Notes under the pieces: model-generated
What the model saw: only the letters and a program-made list of their open reading frames with translations
What the model was told of the DNA's origin: nothing
Database searches by the model: none
Translations under genes and position numbers: made by a program
Shown here: positions 45,559-53,591 of the stretch, piece by piece
Layout of the letters: each line of letters starts with the position of its first letter
Position numbering within the stretch: position 1 is the first letter of the stretch
NCBI RefSeq assembly: GCF_051251565.1
Contig: NZ_JBPOFB010000001.1
Span: 62,001 to 126,000, forward strand
DNA length: 64,000 nt
Direction of reading: 5' to 3'
Origin: Marivita sp051251565
GTDB taxonomy: Bacteria > Pseudomonadota > Alphaproteobacteria > Rhodobacterales > Rhodobacteraceae

Positions 45559-45584
45559 CCAATGTTTCGCGCGCGAAACATTGG
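45559..45584. repeat. 26-bp perfect palindrome (CCAATGTTTCGCG and complement)
   Basis: CCAATGTTTCGCG followed by its exact reverse complement, in the convergent gap 14 nt from the end of the minus-strand gene. A smaller dyad GGTCC-ACTTC-GGACC (45583-45597) overlaps its end. As RNA it gives a hairpin with almost no loop on both strands, and it may act as a bidirectional end signal. Confidence 0.7.
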
Positions 45585-45597
45585 GTCCACTTCGGAC

Positions 45598-46188
45598 CTA
45601 TCTTCGAACCCGGCAACTGGACAATTGTCGCTGATAGGTCATCGACCGTGCGGCAATCTCGTCGGATACGCGCAACAGCCACGCTTTGCCGTTATATGAC
45701 CCACGGGCAAACCCGGTGCGGCCCTCGTGATAGGCAAGGTACTGGTTGCGGGCGTCGTTCAGCGGAATGCCCATACGGCGATTGGACTCCGCCATATACC
45801 AGCCCATGAAATCAGCCGCATCGTCGATGTCGTTGCGTTTCGCACGGAACGCGCGCTGATCCTGAACATATTCGTCCCAGGTGCCATTCAGCGCCTGACT
45901 ATAGCCAAAGGCCGAACTTTGACGCCCCATCGGGATCACGCCCAGCGTATAGCGGAACGGCGTGCGTGCGTCGGACTTGAACTTGCTTTCCTGATACATG
46001 GAGGCCATCTGCACATGTACCGGCACGCCCCATTTGCGCTCTGCCGCGCGGAACGCCCGGAGGTATCCGGGGCGCTGTTGCAGGATCGAACAGGCGTTAT
46101 CAAGGTTACGGGGCGCCGATGTGCCGCCGCCGCCGCCACATGAGGCCGCCAGCAAAACAATCACCAAGGCGCGAAAGAATCTGCTCAT
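45598..46188 (-). CDS. Lytic-transglycosylase-like lipoprotein (SLT fold)
   Basis: 196 aa from MSRFFRALVIVLLAASC. The lipobox LAASC (Cys17) predicts a lipid-anchored envelope protein, with the mature part starting CGGGGGTSAP. The SLT core includes VHVQMASMYQESKFKSD, where the Glu in YQESKF is the expected catalytic acid, GVIPMGRQSSAFGYSQAL and YLAYHEGRTGFARGSYN. It should cleave glycan strands of peptidoglycan or simply bind them. An ATG six codons upstream is possible. It is divergent from hspQ. Confidence 0.87.
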   Translation of the reverse strand: MSRFFRALVIVLLAASCGGGGGTSAPRNLDNACSILQQRPGYLRAFRAAERKWGVPVHVQMASMYQESKFKSDARTPFRYTLGVIPMGRQSSAFGYSQALNGTWDEYVQDQRAFRAKRNDIDDAADFMGWYMAESNRRMGIPLNDARNQYLAYHEGRTGFARGSYNGKAWLLRVSDEIAARSMTYQRQLSSCRVRR

Positions 46189-46415
46189 AGGCCTCTCGCT
46201 TTTCATCGAAGACGGTTGCTCCGTCTTTCAGATTGCACAAAGTGTACCGCAAAGTCGGCGCGGGGGAAATCACAATTGCTTGGACCGGCAAACCCTTGCT
46301 GCACAAAGAAAATCCCTTGTGTCGATAAGGTGCACAGACTGTTTCCCTTAAAGTGGCCCGTTCAATTGGACAATTTGTCGAAAATCAGGCAGGTATGTGG
46401 CAACGGACAGGACTC

Positions 46416-46742
46416 ATGATCAGACAACGCGCAAAATATAACATCGGCCAGGTCGTTCGCCACCGCAAACACCCCTTTCGGGGCGTGGTGTTCGATGTGG
46501 ATCCTGAATTCAACAACACCGATGAATGGTACGACGCCATTCCCGAGGACAGTCGGCCTGCCAAGACGCAGCCCTTCTATCACTTGCTGGCCGAGAACGA
46601 ACAAAGCTTCTATGTGGCGTATGTCTCGGAACAGAACCTTATCGCCGATTATTCCGGCGAACCTGTCGAACATCCCGATGTGCCCGATCTCTTTGGTGCG
46701 TTCGAGGATGGCAGCTATGAGCTGCAATTCCAGTTTAACTGA
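46416..46742 (+). CDS. hspQ: Heat shock protein HspQ (YccV family)
   Basis: 108 aa from MIRQRAKYNIGQVVRHRKHPF; upstream in-frame starts are not preceded by a good ribosome-binding site. Motifs FRGVVFDVDPEF, PFYHLLAENEQSFYVAYVSEQNL and ADYSGEPVEHPDVPDLF match the hemimethylated-DNA-binding protein/HspQ family, which in Escherichia coli binds and tunes the Lon protease and affects DnaA levels. The 227-nt region before it (46189-46415) presumably holds the promoters of both divergent genes; I did not find a convincing heat-shock consensus. Confidence 0.93.
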   Translation: MIRQRAKYNIGQVVRHRKHPFRGVVFDVDPEFNNTDEWYDAIPEDSRPAKTQPFYHLLAENEQSFYVAYVSEQNLIADYSGEPVEHPDVPDLFGAFEDGSYELQFQFN

Positions 46743-46778
46743 TACCCATCTCTCTTGGTTTGCCACGGCGTAACGAGT

Positions 46779-46806
46779 AAGGGCTCCCAGTCGGGAGCCC
46801 TTTTTT
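46779..46806. terminator. Bidirectional terminator between hspQ and the threonine aldolase gene
   Basis: AAGGGCTCCC (46779-46788) pairs with GGGAGCCCTT (46793-46802) over a 4-nt loop, with TTTTTT to 46806 on the plus strand. Its last base overlaps the stop codon of the converging gene. It serves hspQ best. Confidence 0.85.
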
Positions 46807-47855
46807 CATGCGCTGTTCAGTAGCGAAACAAAGCGGTCAATCTCGGGATCGGGCAAGGACCAGTCGCAGACCAGCCGCCCGGTCAAAAGCCCGTCCGCAG
46901 GGCCATCCTCCAACACGCCGCCCGACACATAGTATTTCGCACCCCCGGCCTGAAGCGTCTGGTGCAGCGCACGCGGGGCCTGGAAAAAGATCATGTTCGC
47001 AGTGACCTCATTCAGGAACCGGACATCGGCTTTGCTGCGCATACCGTCATAAAGACGCGCCGCCTTGGCATTGGCCCGCTGCGCCAGATCGCACCACAGA
47101 TCGTCGCGCAGATACGCGGCCATCTGGGCGGACAGATACCGGTGCTTGGAAAACAGATGTCCACCACGTTTGCGGCGCAGTTCGAACTCCCACGCCTTGG
47201 CCGGGTCAAAAAACACCACCGCTTCAACGCCCATCAATCCGTTTTTGGTGCCGCCGAACACGGCCACATCCACACCCAGCTTCCACGACATCTCAGCCGG
47301 GGTGCAGCCCAGCGACACCGCCGCATTGGCAAAGCGCGCACCGTCAAGATGCACGGGCAAACCGTAGGATTTCGCCACATCACACAGCGCTTGCAACTCG
47401 GCCAGCGTGTAGACATTGCCCATCTCGGTCACCTGCGTGATCGACACAGCGCCCCGGCGTGGGCCATGCACACCGCGATTACCTTGGGATTCGATGGACG
47501 CCGTCAGCCGCTTTGGTGTCATGCGGTCGGGCCCCTGCACCAAGGTGAGCTTTGCGCCGCCCATGTAGAATTCGGGCGCATTGCATTCGTCTTCTTCGAT
47601 ATGGGCCATCGGGGTGCAGAACACCGTGTCAAACGGTTCAACCAGCGTGGCCAGGGCCAGAGCGTTGGCGGCAGTTCCGGTGGCGACCAGATAAACGGCC
47701 GCCTCGGGTGCCTCGAACAGATCGCGGATGCGCTGGCGCACCTCGTCCATCATGGCATCGGCCCCGTAGCCAAAGGCGTAGCCCTGATTGACTTCGGTCA
47801 AGGCGTCCAACACGGCTTGGGGGACAGGCCCGCTGTTGTCAGAGGCAAAAAACAT
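46806..47855 (-). CDS. ltaE: Low-specificity L-threonine aldolase
   Basis: 349 aa fold-type I PLP enzyme that cleaves threonine or allo-threonine to glycine and acetaldehyde. The N-terminal FASDNSGPVPQAVLDAL is typical, VATGTAANALALATL and HIEEDECNAPEFYMGGAKL bind the cofactor, and the PLP lysine is in AVFGGTKNGLMGVEAV. The last gene of a ribF-ycgN-ltaE operon; its ATG overlaps the upstream stop codon by one nucleotide (TGATG). Confidence 0.92.
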   Translation of the reverse strand: MFFASDNSGPVPQAVLDALTEVNQGYAFGYGADAMMDEVRQRIRDLFEAPEAAVYLVATGTAANALALATLVEPFDTVFCTPMAHIEEDECNAPEFYMGGAKLTLVQGPDRMTPKRLTASIESQGNRGVHGPRRGAVSITQVTEMGNVYTLAELQALCDVAKSYGLPVHLDGARFANAAVSLGCTPAEMSWKLGVDVAVFGGTKNGLMGVEAVVFFDPAKAWEFELRRKRGGHLFSKHRYLSAQMAAYLRDDLWCDLAQRANAKAARLYDGMRSKADVRFLNEVTANMIFFQAPRALHQTLQAGGAKYYVSGGVLEDGPADGLLTGRLVCDWSLPDPEIDRFVSLLNSA

Positions 47856-48328
47856 CAGGTCGGCTCCTCGATGATGTGGTCTTCCCAGTCGTCTTCATGC
47901 ACTTCGAATTCCGGCACAGTTGCGTTTCGCATCGAAACACCGGCGTCGTGCACGCTGTCCGGCGTCCCCGAGATCAGCGGGTGCCAGTCATAAAGCGGCT
48001 TGCCCTCCCACAGCAGACGGTAGGCGCAGGTCTTGGGCATCCAATAAGCATGATCGTCGATATTGGATGGTTTGAGCACAATACATTCGGGCACAAACTG
48101 ATGCCGAATTTCGTATTGCGCGCAGCGGCAGGTGCTGTCGTCAAACAGCCGACACGCCACGCGCGTCAGTTCGACATGGCCGGTGTCTTCGTCCTCAAGC
48201 TTGTTCAGGCAGCATTTTCCGCACCCGTCACACAGCGCTTCCCATTCCTTGGGGGTGAGGTCGGTCAACGCTTTGCGTTCCCAAAAGCGGGGGGCAAGGC
48301 CGTCGCGCTTTATCGGGTCATGGCTCAT
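47855..48328 (-). CDS. YcgN/YkgJ-family cysteine-cluster protein
   Basis: 157 aa from MSHDPIKRDGLAPRFWERKA. It has a conserved Cys cluster (CDGCGKCC, then CRLFDDSTCRCAQYE and PECIVL) expected to hold iron-sulfur or zinc, and the YcgN/UPF0260 ending region WEGKPLYDWHPLISG. Function is unknown. It overlaps the ribF stop by 4 nt and is followed by ltaE with a 1-nt overlap, so all three are translationally coupled. Confidence 0.93.
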   Translation of the reverse strand: MSHDPIKRDGLAPRFWERKALTDLTPKEWEALCDGCGKCCLNKLEDEDTGHVELTRVACRLFDDSTCRCAQYEIRHQFVPECIVLKPSNIDDHAYWMPKTCAYRLLWEGKPLYDWHPLISGTPDSVHDAGVSMRNATVPEFEVHEDDWEDHIIEEPT

Positions 48329-49257
48329 AGCGCGGCCAATATCGTGCGCGCCTGTGCGCAATCGGCATCCATCTGGGTGATCAGGGCCTCAAGACCGTCG
48401 AATTTCAGCTCTGGGCGCAGGAAATCTACCAGCGCAACCGACACGGTCGCCCCGTAAAGATCGCCGGTGAAATCGAACAGGAATGTTTCCAGATTGGCGC
48501 GGTTTTCGCCAAACATCGGACGCACGCCAATGGACGAAGCGCCGTGATAGGATCCGGCATGAGGCCCGTCGAGCACATCGACCAGCACGGCATAGACCCC
48601 GAATTTCGGCGGGTGCAGGCCGTCGATCGACATATTGGCGGTTGGGTAGCCCAATTCGCGGCCCCGCTGTTCGCCGCCGATCACCATGCCTTCGATCCGG
48701 TGCCAATGGCCCAGCATGTCCGCGGCAACGCGCGGTGTGCCGTCCGTCAGCGCGGTGCGTATCGCGGTCGAGGATACAGCGCCGGACGTGGAGGTAATAA
48801 GGTCAGCCACGGTGACGCCAAAGCCCATGTCGCGGCCAAAGCGTTGCAGGTCTTCAACGGTCCCCGCGCGGCCTTTGCCAAAGCAGAAATCGGCACCCAC
48901 CACCACATGGCGCAGACCCAGTCCTTTGGCGATCACCGTCGCTGCGAACCCTTCGGGTGTCAGGTCGGCCAGTTGCCGGTTGAACGTCAGCTCATAGAGC
49001 ACATCCACCCCAAGTTTTTTCAGACGCGTTGACCGCGCCTTGGCGTTCATCAGCCGAAAGGGTGGAGCGTCTGGTGCGAAATATTCGCGGGGGTGCGGTT
49101 CAAACGTCAGCACTCCCAGCGGTGCGTCGGGCAGCGCAGCACGGGCAAGCTTGATCACGGCTTGATGACCGAAATGCACGCCGTCAAAATTGCCGATGGC
49201 AACCGTCGCGTTTTTGTCGCCGTCAGAGACGAATTGATAATCCCGCACAATCTTCAT
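48325..49257 (-). CDS. ribF: Bifunctional riboflavin kinase/FAD synthetase
   Basis: 310 aa from MKIVRDYQFVSDGDKNATVA. The N-terminal FAD synthetase (nucleotidyltransferase) domain contains IGNFDGVHFGHQAV with the HxGH-type motif, then FEPHPREYF. The C-terminal riboflavin kinase domain contains GRELGYPTANMSIDG and SSIGVRPMFGEN. It converts riboflavin to FMN and then to FAD. It is the first gene of a coupled operon with ycgN and ltaE; a palindromic element and the maoC-type gene lie upstream. Confidence 0.97.
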   Translation of the reverse strand: MKIVRDYQFVSDGDKNATVAIGNFDGVHFGHQAVIKLARAALPDAPLGVLTFEPHPREYFAPDAPPFRLMNAKARSTRLKKLGVDVLYELTFNRQLADLTPEGFAATVIAKGLGLRHVVVGADFCFGKGRAGTVEDLQRFGRDMGFGVTVADLITSTSGAVSSTAIRTALTDGTPRVAADMLGHWHRIEGMVIGGEQRGRELGYPTANMSIDGLHPPKFGVYAVLVDVLDGPHAGSYHGASSIGVRPMFGENRANLETFLFDFTGDLYGATVSVALVDFLRPELKFDGLEALITQMDADCAQARTILAAL

Positions 49258-49317
49258 GCGCAGAGGACTAGCGGGGGCTTTGGGGCGTTGCAATCCCCGG
49301 TCCGGAGGAGGCGGGTG

Positions 49318-49359
49318 ATTTTCCAACGCTGGAAAATTGAGGATGCGTCACCGCATCCT
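49318..49359. repeat. Double palindrome between maoC-type gene and ribF
   Basis: ATTTTCCA (49318-49325) pairs with TGGAAAAT (49330-49337) over ACGC. Three nucleotides later AGGATGCG (49340-49347) pairs with CGCATCCT (49352-49359) over TCAC. The tandem hairpins end 14 nt before the maoC stop and lie in the 116-nt gap between the two minus-strand genes. It looks like a genome-specific extragenic repeat and may end or stabilise the maoC transcript. Confidence 0.7.
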
Positions 49360-49373
49360 TGCCGGTGGCTGGG

Positions 49374-49817
49374 TCAGTCGAACTTGCGCGACGGGGCGAG
49401 CACCTTGGCTTCGCCGATCAGGACCTTCTTGCCATCGACGGAACAATGGCAATCCAGCGTGACGCGGCGTTTCGAAATGTCGATATCGACCACTTTCACC
49501 TCGGCATAAACCATGTCGCCGGGGCGAACGGGGGCCAGAAACTTGAGCGTTTGGCCCATGTAAACGGTCCCGTGACCGGGAAGCTGTTCGCCGATGACCG
49601 CAGAGATCAGACCGGCGGTCAGCATCCCGTGGGCAATGCGCCCTTCAAAAATGGTATCCTGCGCGTAGTCGTCATCAAGATGCACCGGGTTCCGGTCGGT
49701 CGAGATCTGTGCGAACATTTCAATGTCCTGATCCGTCACTTCTTTGCGCAGGTGACGCGACATCCCCATTTCGATGTCTTCGATACAGATTGTTCCGCGT
49801 GGCAGATTGTCCAACAT
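49374..49817 (-). CDS. MaoC-family (R)-specific enoyl-CoA hydratase-like protein
   Basis: 147 aa hot-dog-fold protein starting MLDNLPRGTICIEDIEMG. The hydratase motif is intact: STDRNPVHLDDDYAQDT with Asp and His as the catalytic pair, then GRIAHGMLTAGLISAVIG. It should add water to a trans-enoyl-CoA to give the R-hydroxyacyl-CoA, or act in lipid degradation. A well-spaced promoter lies just upstream, so it is transcribed on its own signal. Exact substrate is unknown. Confidence 0.92.
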   Translation of the reverse strand: MLDNLPRGTICIEDIEMGMSRHLRKEVTDQDIEMFAQISTDRNPVHLDDDYAQDTIFEGRIAHGMLTAGLISAVIGEQLPGHGTVYMGQTLKFLAPVRPGDMVYAEVKVVDIDISKRRVTLDCHCSVDGKKVLIGEAKVLAPSRKFD

Positions 49818-49841
49818 TTCGCACTCCGCTCTGTGACCCAA

Positions 49842-49870
49842 ACTATAGGGAAAGAGTAATAAAAAGTAAA
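49842..49870 (-). promoter_or_regulatory. Candidate sigma-70 promoter for the MaoC-type gene
   Basis: On the minus strand, -35 TTTACT (49870 to 49865) and -10 TATAGT (49847 to 49842) are separated by 17 nt, about 25 nt upstream of the start codon at 49817. It lies in the AT-rich gap after the HAD gene. An inverted repeat (AGTAATAAA near 49855 and ACTTTATTACT at 49890-49900) flanks it and may bind a regulator. Confidence 0.5.
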
Positions 49871-49932
49871 TCAGCTTCCCATTTGAGAAACTTTATTACT
49901 TTGCAAGTGCAGAAAATCAAGCAAAATCTGAC

Positions 49933-50805
49933 CTAGCGCAGTTGTCCTATAGTATAGGTCGGCGCGATTTTTTCCTTTTGGATATAGGCGTTTAGCGCAT
50001 CTGGGTCAGGCTGATGCGACGTTTTGGTCTCTGCTGCGGCCAAGCCCCCCGAGATGAAGAGGGAATCAATGTCCTCGCCCATGGCACCGTCGATATCGGT
50101 ATGCGCGCCGTCGCCGATGGCCAGAATGCGCGATGGGTCCACATCCCTGTCCAATGCGGCCAGCCGCCGGCGGGCCAGGTCATAAATCGGCGGGTGCGGT
50201 TTGCCGAAATAAAGGCTTTCGCCGCCCATCTCGGTATACAGCGCAGCCAAGGCACCCGCGCACCATTCGCGGGTTTCGCCGCGGTCCACCACGATATCGG
50301 GGTTTGCACAAAGCAGTTTCTGGCCCTTTTGCTTGGCGTAGAGAAAGTGCGGGCGGTTGACGGATGGGTCGGCCATTGGATCAAACGGGCCACAACAGAC
50401 AATGCCTTCGGCGTTTTCCAGTTCAACGCGCTGAATGGGAGCGGGATCGTCGATCAGGTCCATCGGGGCAAAGAAGCTTTCGTCAAAGGGCTGACCCATG
50501 AACCAGATTTTTTCGCCCACCGCGCCCCGGAACATCGCCGCACGGGCGCTGTCACCGCTGGTGGCGATGCTGTCGTAACAGTCTTCCGGGACGTTCAGGC
50601 GCACAAGCTGCTTGGCGACCTCATCGCGCGACCGGGGAGCGTTGGTCAGCAGAACCACGGTGCCGCCGCCCCGTTTGAAGCCCTTGAGCGCGGCCACGGC
50701 GTCTTGGTAAGCGGTCACACCGTTGTGGACGCAGCCCCACAGATCGACCAGCAGCACGTCATATTGGTTGGCGATGTCGGCGAGGGAGTCGAGGATCTGG
50801 GTCAT
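49933..50805 (-). CDS. TIGR01459-type HAD-IIA hydrolase
   Basis: 290 aa from MTQILDSLADIANQYD. HAD motif I is VLLVDLWGCVHNG, with Asp21 as nucleophile and Trp in place of the usual second Asp, as is typical of the TIGR01459 subgroup. Motif II is LLTNAPRSRDE, motif III lies around YFGKPHPPIYDLARRRL, and motif IV is ILAIGDGAHTDIDGAMGEDI. It probably removes phosphate from a sugar or nucleotide phosphate; substrate is unknown. An upstream in-frame ATG (to 51018) is separated by a terminator and is rejected. Confidence 0.9.
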   Translation of the reverse strand: MTQILDSLADIANQYDVLLVDLWGCVHNGVTAYQDAVAALKGFKRGGGTVVLLTNAPRSRDEVAKQLVRLNVPEDCYDSIATSGDSARAAMFRGAVGEKIWFMGQPFDESFFAPMDLIDDPAPIQRVELENAEGIVCCGPFDPMADPSVNRPHFLYAKQKGQKLLCANPDIVVDRGETREWCAGALAALYTEMGGESLYFGKPHPPIYDLARRRLAALDRDVDPSRILAIGDGAHTDIDGAMGEDIDSLFISGGLAAAETKTSHQPDPDALNAYIQKEKIAPTYTIGQLR

Positions 50806-50844
50806 GGCATATCTTTCCGGGCAGTGTTGGGGGCAGGTCACACG

Positions 50845-50874
50845 AAAAAGGGGGTGCCGTCCAGCACCCCCTTT
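50845..50874 (-). terminator. Terminator of the pyrophosphatase gene
   Basis: Perfect 11-bp stem AAAGGGGGTGC (50847-50857) with GCACCCCCTTT (50864-50874), loop CGTCCA. On the minus strand a five-T run follows. It separates ppaC from the downstream HAD gene. Confidence 0.9.
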
Positions 50875-50899
50875 GAAACGTCGTTCGGGTCGACTCGGG

Positions 50900-51820
50900 T
50901 CAAAGCTTGAGGTTCGGGATGATCTGCTTTTTACGGCTGACCACACCCGGCAGGACCACGGTGTCGCCGGACACGGTTGCGCCAAAGCTTTTCTCGGCCA
51001 GTGCTTTGACCAGATCATTGGGGACCAGCAGCGTTGCTTCTTCGTTCAGGATATCGACGACAAACAGGATCACCTGATCAACGCCATCCTCGGCTGCGAC
51101 ATCGGCCATGGTGGCCATCAGGCTGTCTTTGCGGTCGAGCACGATCTTGGGCGAAGTGGTTTCAAGGACCGAGACGCGGAATTTGGTGCCCTCAACCGGG
51201 TATTCCTTGCTGTCCATGCGCAGGAGTTCGGCGTCAGAGAAGGCAGAGACATCAGATTTCGCGGCGAACATTTCAGCCGCGAAGTCGGGGATCGACACGC
51301 CAAGGTCTTCGGCCAGCGCATAGGCGATGGCTTTGTCTTCCTGGGTTGTGGTCGGCGAGCGGAATTCCAGCGTATCGGACAGGATGCAGGACAGCATCGC
51401 GCCTTTGATGCCTTTGGGGGCCTGGGCCAGATCGTCGCCAATCATCTTCCACATGATGGTGGCGGTGCAGGCGACGGGTTCGATGCGGATGTCGATGGGG
51501 CCTTTGGTTTCCAGACCGCCGACCAGTTTGTGGTGGTCGATGATCGCGCGGATGTCGGCGCTGTTGATGGCCGGGGGCAGCTCAGCGGGGTTGTTGGTGT
51601 CAACGATGACTACGGGCTGATCCGCGTCCACGTCCGAGATGATATCCGGCTTGTCGAGGCCCCAATGGGTCAGCATGAACGCGGCTTCGGTGTTGGGTTC
51701 GCCCAGCAGGACCGGCTTGGCGTCTTCGCCCTTGATCTGGTTGAGGTACCACGCCCAGATGATCGGGCTGCCGGTGCTGTCGGTGTCGGGGGATTTGTGT
51801 CCGAATACGAGGGTTGTCAT
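50900..51820 (-). CDS. ppaC: Manganese-dependent inorganic pyrophosphatase
   Basis: 306 aa from MTTLVFGHKSPDTDSTGS; the longer reading begins at a TTG and is less likely. This is the family II DHH-type enzyme. The metal ligands His8, Asp12 and Asp14 are in GHKSPDTDS, and the DHH motif is IIDHHKLVGG. The C-terminal phosphate-binding SRKKQIIPNL is present. It hydrolyses pyrophosphate with Mn2+ or Co2+ and so drives biosynthetic reactions forward. It is transcribed alone, ending at a strong terminator. Confidence 0.96.
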   Translation of the reverse strand: MTTLVFGHKSPDTDSTGSPIIWAWYLNQIKGEDAKPVLLGEPNTEAAFMLTHWGLDKPDIISDVDADQPVVIVDTNNPAELPPAINSADIRAIIDHHKLVGGLETKGPIDIRIEPVACTATIMWKMIGDDLAQAPKGIKGAMLSCILSDTLEFRSPTTTQEDKAIAYALAEDLGVSIPDFAAEMFAAKSDVSAFSDAELLRMDSKEYPVEGTKFRVSVLETTSPKIVLDRKDSLMATMADVAAEDGVDQVILFVVDILNEEATLLVPNDLVKALAEKSFGATVSGDTVVLPGVVSRKKQIIPNLKL

Positions 51821-51921
51821 GGGGGGCCTCTGCTCTGCCAAAATCAGGTCGCGCGCCTTATAGGGCGCGCGCTCTGCAATGTCACCTGTGTCAGTTTGCG
51901 CCCCGATGCAGGGGCGGTTCT

Positions 51922-51944
51922 GGCGGGGCCTTGGAGGCCCCGCC
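51922..51944 (-). terminator. GC-rich hairpin after kpsE
   Basis: GGCGGGGCC (51922-51930) and GGCCCCGCC (51936-51944) form a 9-bp stem just beyond the kpsE stop. There is no T run, so it may act as a Rho-dependent end or an RNA-stabilising stem. Confidence 0.45.
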
Positions 51945-51950
51945 GGGTGG

Positions 51951-53591
51951 TTAGTTCGCCACCTGTTCGCGTAGGATTGACGCGGTCAATGAGATCAGAA
52001 GGTAGATTCCCGAGAAGATCAGGAAGGTCAGCAGCGTGTTCTCGAATGACCTTGGATAGCTGGGGTCCTGTGCGGCCAAAGGGTAGACCGATGTGGTCAG
52101 GTAGCGGGCCTGGCTGTCTGCGTCGCGGCGCGCCTGATCAAGCCGTTCGAGGGCGGCGGCCAGCATCATGTCGCGGGTCGCCAGATCGGCCTCGGCCAGT
52201 TGGATCTGCACGGCGGTTTCGGCAAGCGAGCCCGCGCCTTCGCTTTCGGCTGTCATCTCTGAATTGATGTCGGCCTTGAGCGCTTCGAGGCGGCGAATGT
52301 CGGCCTCAACGCCCTCGACGCGGCTGCGGTTCGGGCGGGCGTTGTCGAGCAGCGCCTGAAGTTGCAGATTCTTTTCCTGAAGCTGCGTTTCGACGGATTC
52401 GATCCGGGCCTGGAGCGATCCGATGCGGGCGCGCGGGTCAAGCACAGAGCTGTCCTGTTGCAAACGGACCAGCCGTTCTTGTGCCACGCGGCGGGCGCCT
52501 TCGGCTTCTTCAAGACCAAGCTGGGCATCTTTGACCGCGTTTTCGCGTTTCCGGGCCGACAGGTTGTCGACGCGTTCTTCGGCATAGCCGATCAGCGCGG
52601 TTGAGAAATCCGTGGCCACCTGGGGATTCGCGGCGGCGACTTCCATGCGGATCACGCCTTCGGTCGGATCATAGCCGATCTGGACGTATTTCTTGTAGAG
52701 CTTGTACATCTCTTCGGAGGTCGCGGTTGGTTCAAGGCGGCGCAGCGGGTCGAGGTCCGGTTGCGAGAAATGCGATTTGAAACCTTCGTCCTGATCCAGA
52801 CGCAGCATGGCGTCTTTCGAGGTCAGGTAGCTTTGCACCGCGATGGCGTCCTGATTCGTGGCGAATTGCGTGCCCGAGAAGAGCCCACCCACGCCGCCGC
52901 CGCCGGATTCGGCCTTGAGGATCAAAAATTCTGATTTCGAGGCATACATGGGTGTGGCAATCGTGAAGAAATACCAGCCCGCAACCAGCGTGGGCAGCAG
53001 GACAAAGGCGGTCAGGCGCGCAAAAAGCATGCGCATCCGTTGCCTGCGGCGGCGGGCCATGTCTTTTTGAATTGCCATGATTTCCTGCGCGCGCCGTTCC
53101 GCAGGGGTGCGGTTGTCGGTGGCGGGCAGGTTCTTGGTCTGCGGGCGCACGGCTTGGGGAAGCTGTGGCTGTGTTGCCAGCGGTTTTCCGTCTGCCGGGG
53201 CAGGGGCGGCTTTTGCCAGTTTGGCCTCGGAGGTGGCGGCGGGGGGCAGCATCAGGTCAAGCGCGTTTTCGCGTTCAAACGGGTCCACGCCCTTGAGGCG
53301 CAGCAGGTAGACCGCTTCGAAATCCGAGTTCGGGTTGAGCCCATGTTTCTGGGCAATGCGCCGTGCCATGCGCAGCTGCCGGCCTGTCAGGCCTTCGTCG
53401 CGGATGGCGGCAAGCGCCTGTTCCACACCGCCATCGGCGGGGCGTTGAATGCGGGGCTGTTCCAGCGTCGAGGGCGCGGGCGCGGTGGCCGATACCGGGT
53501 GTCCGGCCGCAGCCATTTGGCCGGTGCCTGTTTCGGGTGCCGGTTCACTGCGACGGATGCGAAAGCGTTTAGCCTTGGGTTTCGTAGTCAT
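51951..53591 (-). CDS. kpsE: Capsule polysaccharide export protein KpsE/chain-length determinant family
   Basis: 546 aa from MTTKPKAKRFRIRRS. It has an unusually long N-terminal cytoplasmic segment (about 190 aa) with a basic start, Pro/Ala-rich stretches and a helical block (GLTGRQLRMARRIAQKHGL) of unknown function. Membrane helix 1 is at about 190-212, followed by a periplasmic coiled coil (about 330-480), and the C-terminal helix is at about 518-540. KpsE links the inner-membrane ABC transporter to the outer-membrane export channel for group 2 capsule. Its start lies inside the 3' end of kpsT (23-nt overlap). Confidence 0.9.
   Translation of the reverse strand: MTTKPKAKRFRIRRSEPAPETGTGQMAAAGHPVSATAPAPSTLEQPRIQRPADGGVEQALAAIRDEGLTGRQLRMARRIAQKHGLNPNSDFEAVYLLRLKGVDPFERENALDLMLPPAATSEAKLAKAAPAPADGKPLATQPQLPQAVRPQTKNLPATDNRTPAERRAQEIMAIQKDMARRRRQRMRMLFARLTAFVLLPTLVAGWYFFTIATPMYASKSEFLILKAESGGGGVGGLFSGTQFATNQDAIAVQSYLTSKDAMLRLDQDEGFKSHFSQPDLDPLRRLEPTATSEEMYKLYKKYVQIGYDPTEGVIRMEVAAANPQVATDFSTALIGYAEERVDNLSARKRENAVKDAQLGLEEAEGARRVAQERLVRLQQDSSVLDPRARIGSLQARIESVETQLQEKNLQLQALLDNARPNRSRVEGVEADIRRLEALKADINSEMTAESEGAGSLAETAVQIQLAEADLATRDMMLAAALERLDQARRDADSQARYLTTSVYPLAAQDPSYPRSFENTLLTFLIFSGIYLLISLTASILREQVAN

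Noticed and set aside
50806..51018. N-terminal extension of the HAD hydrolase
   Set aside because: It would read through the pyrophosphatase terminator and the end of ppaC; the ATG at 50805 fits the family start.
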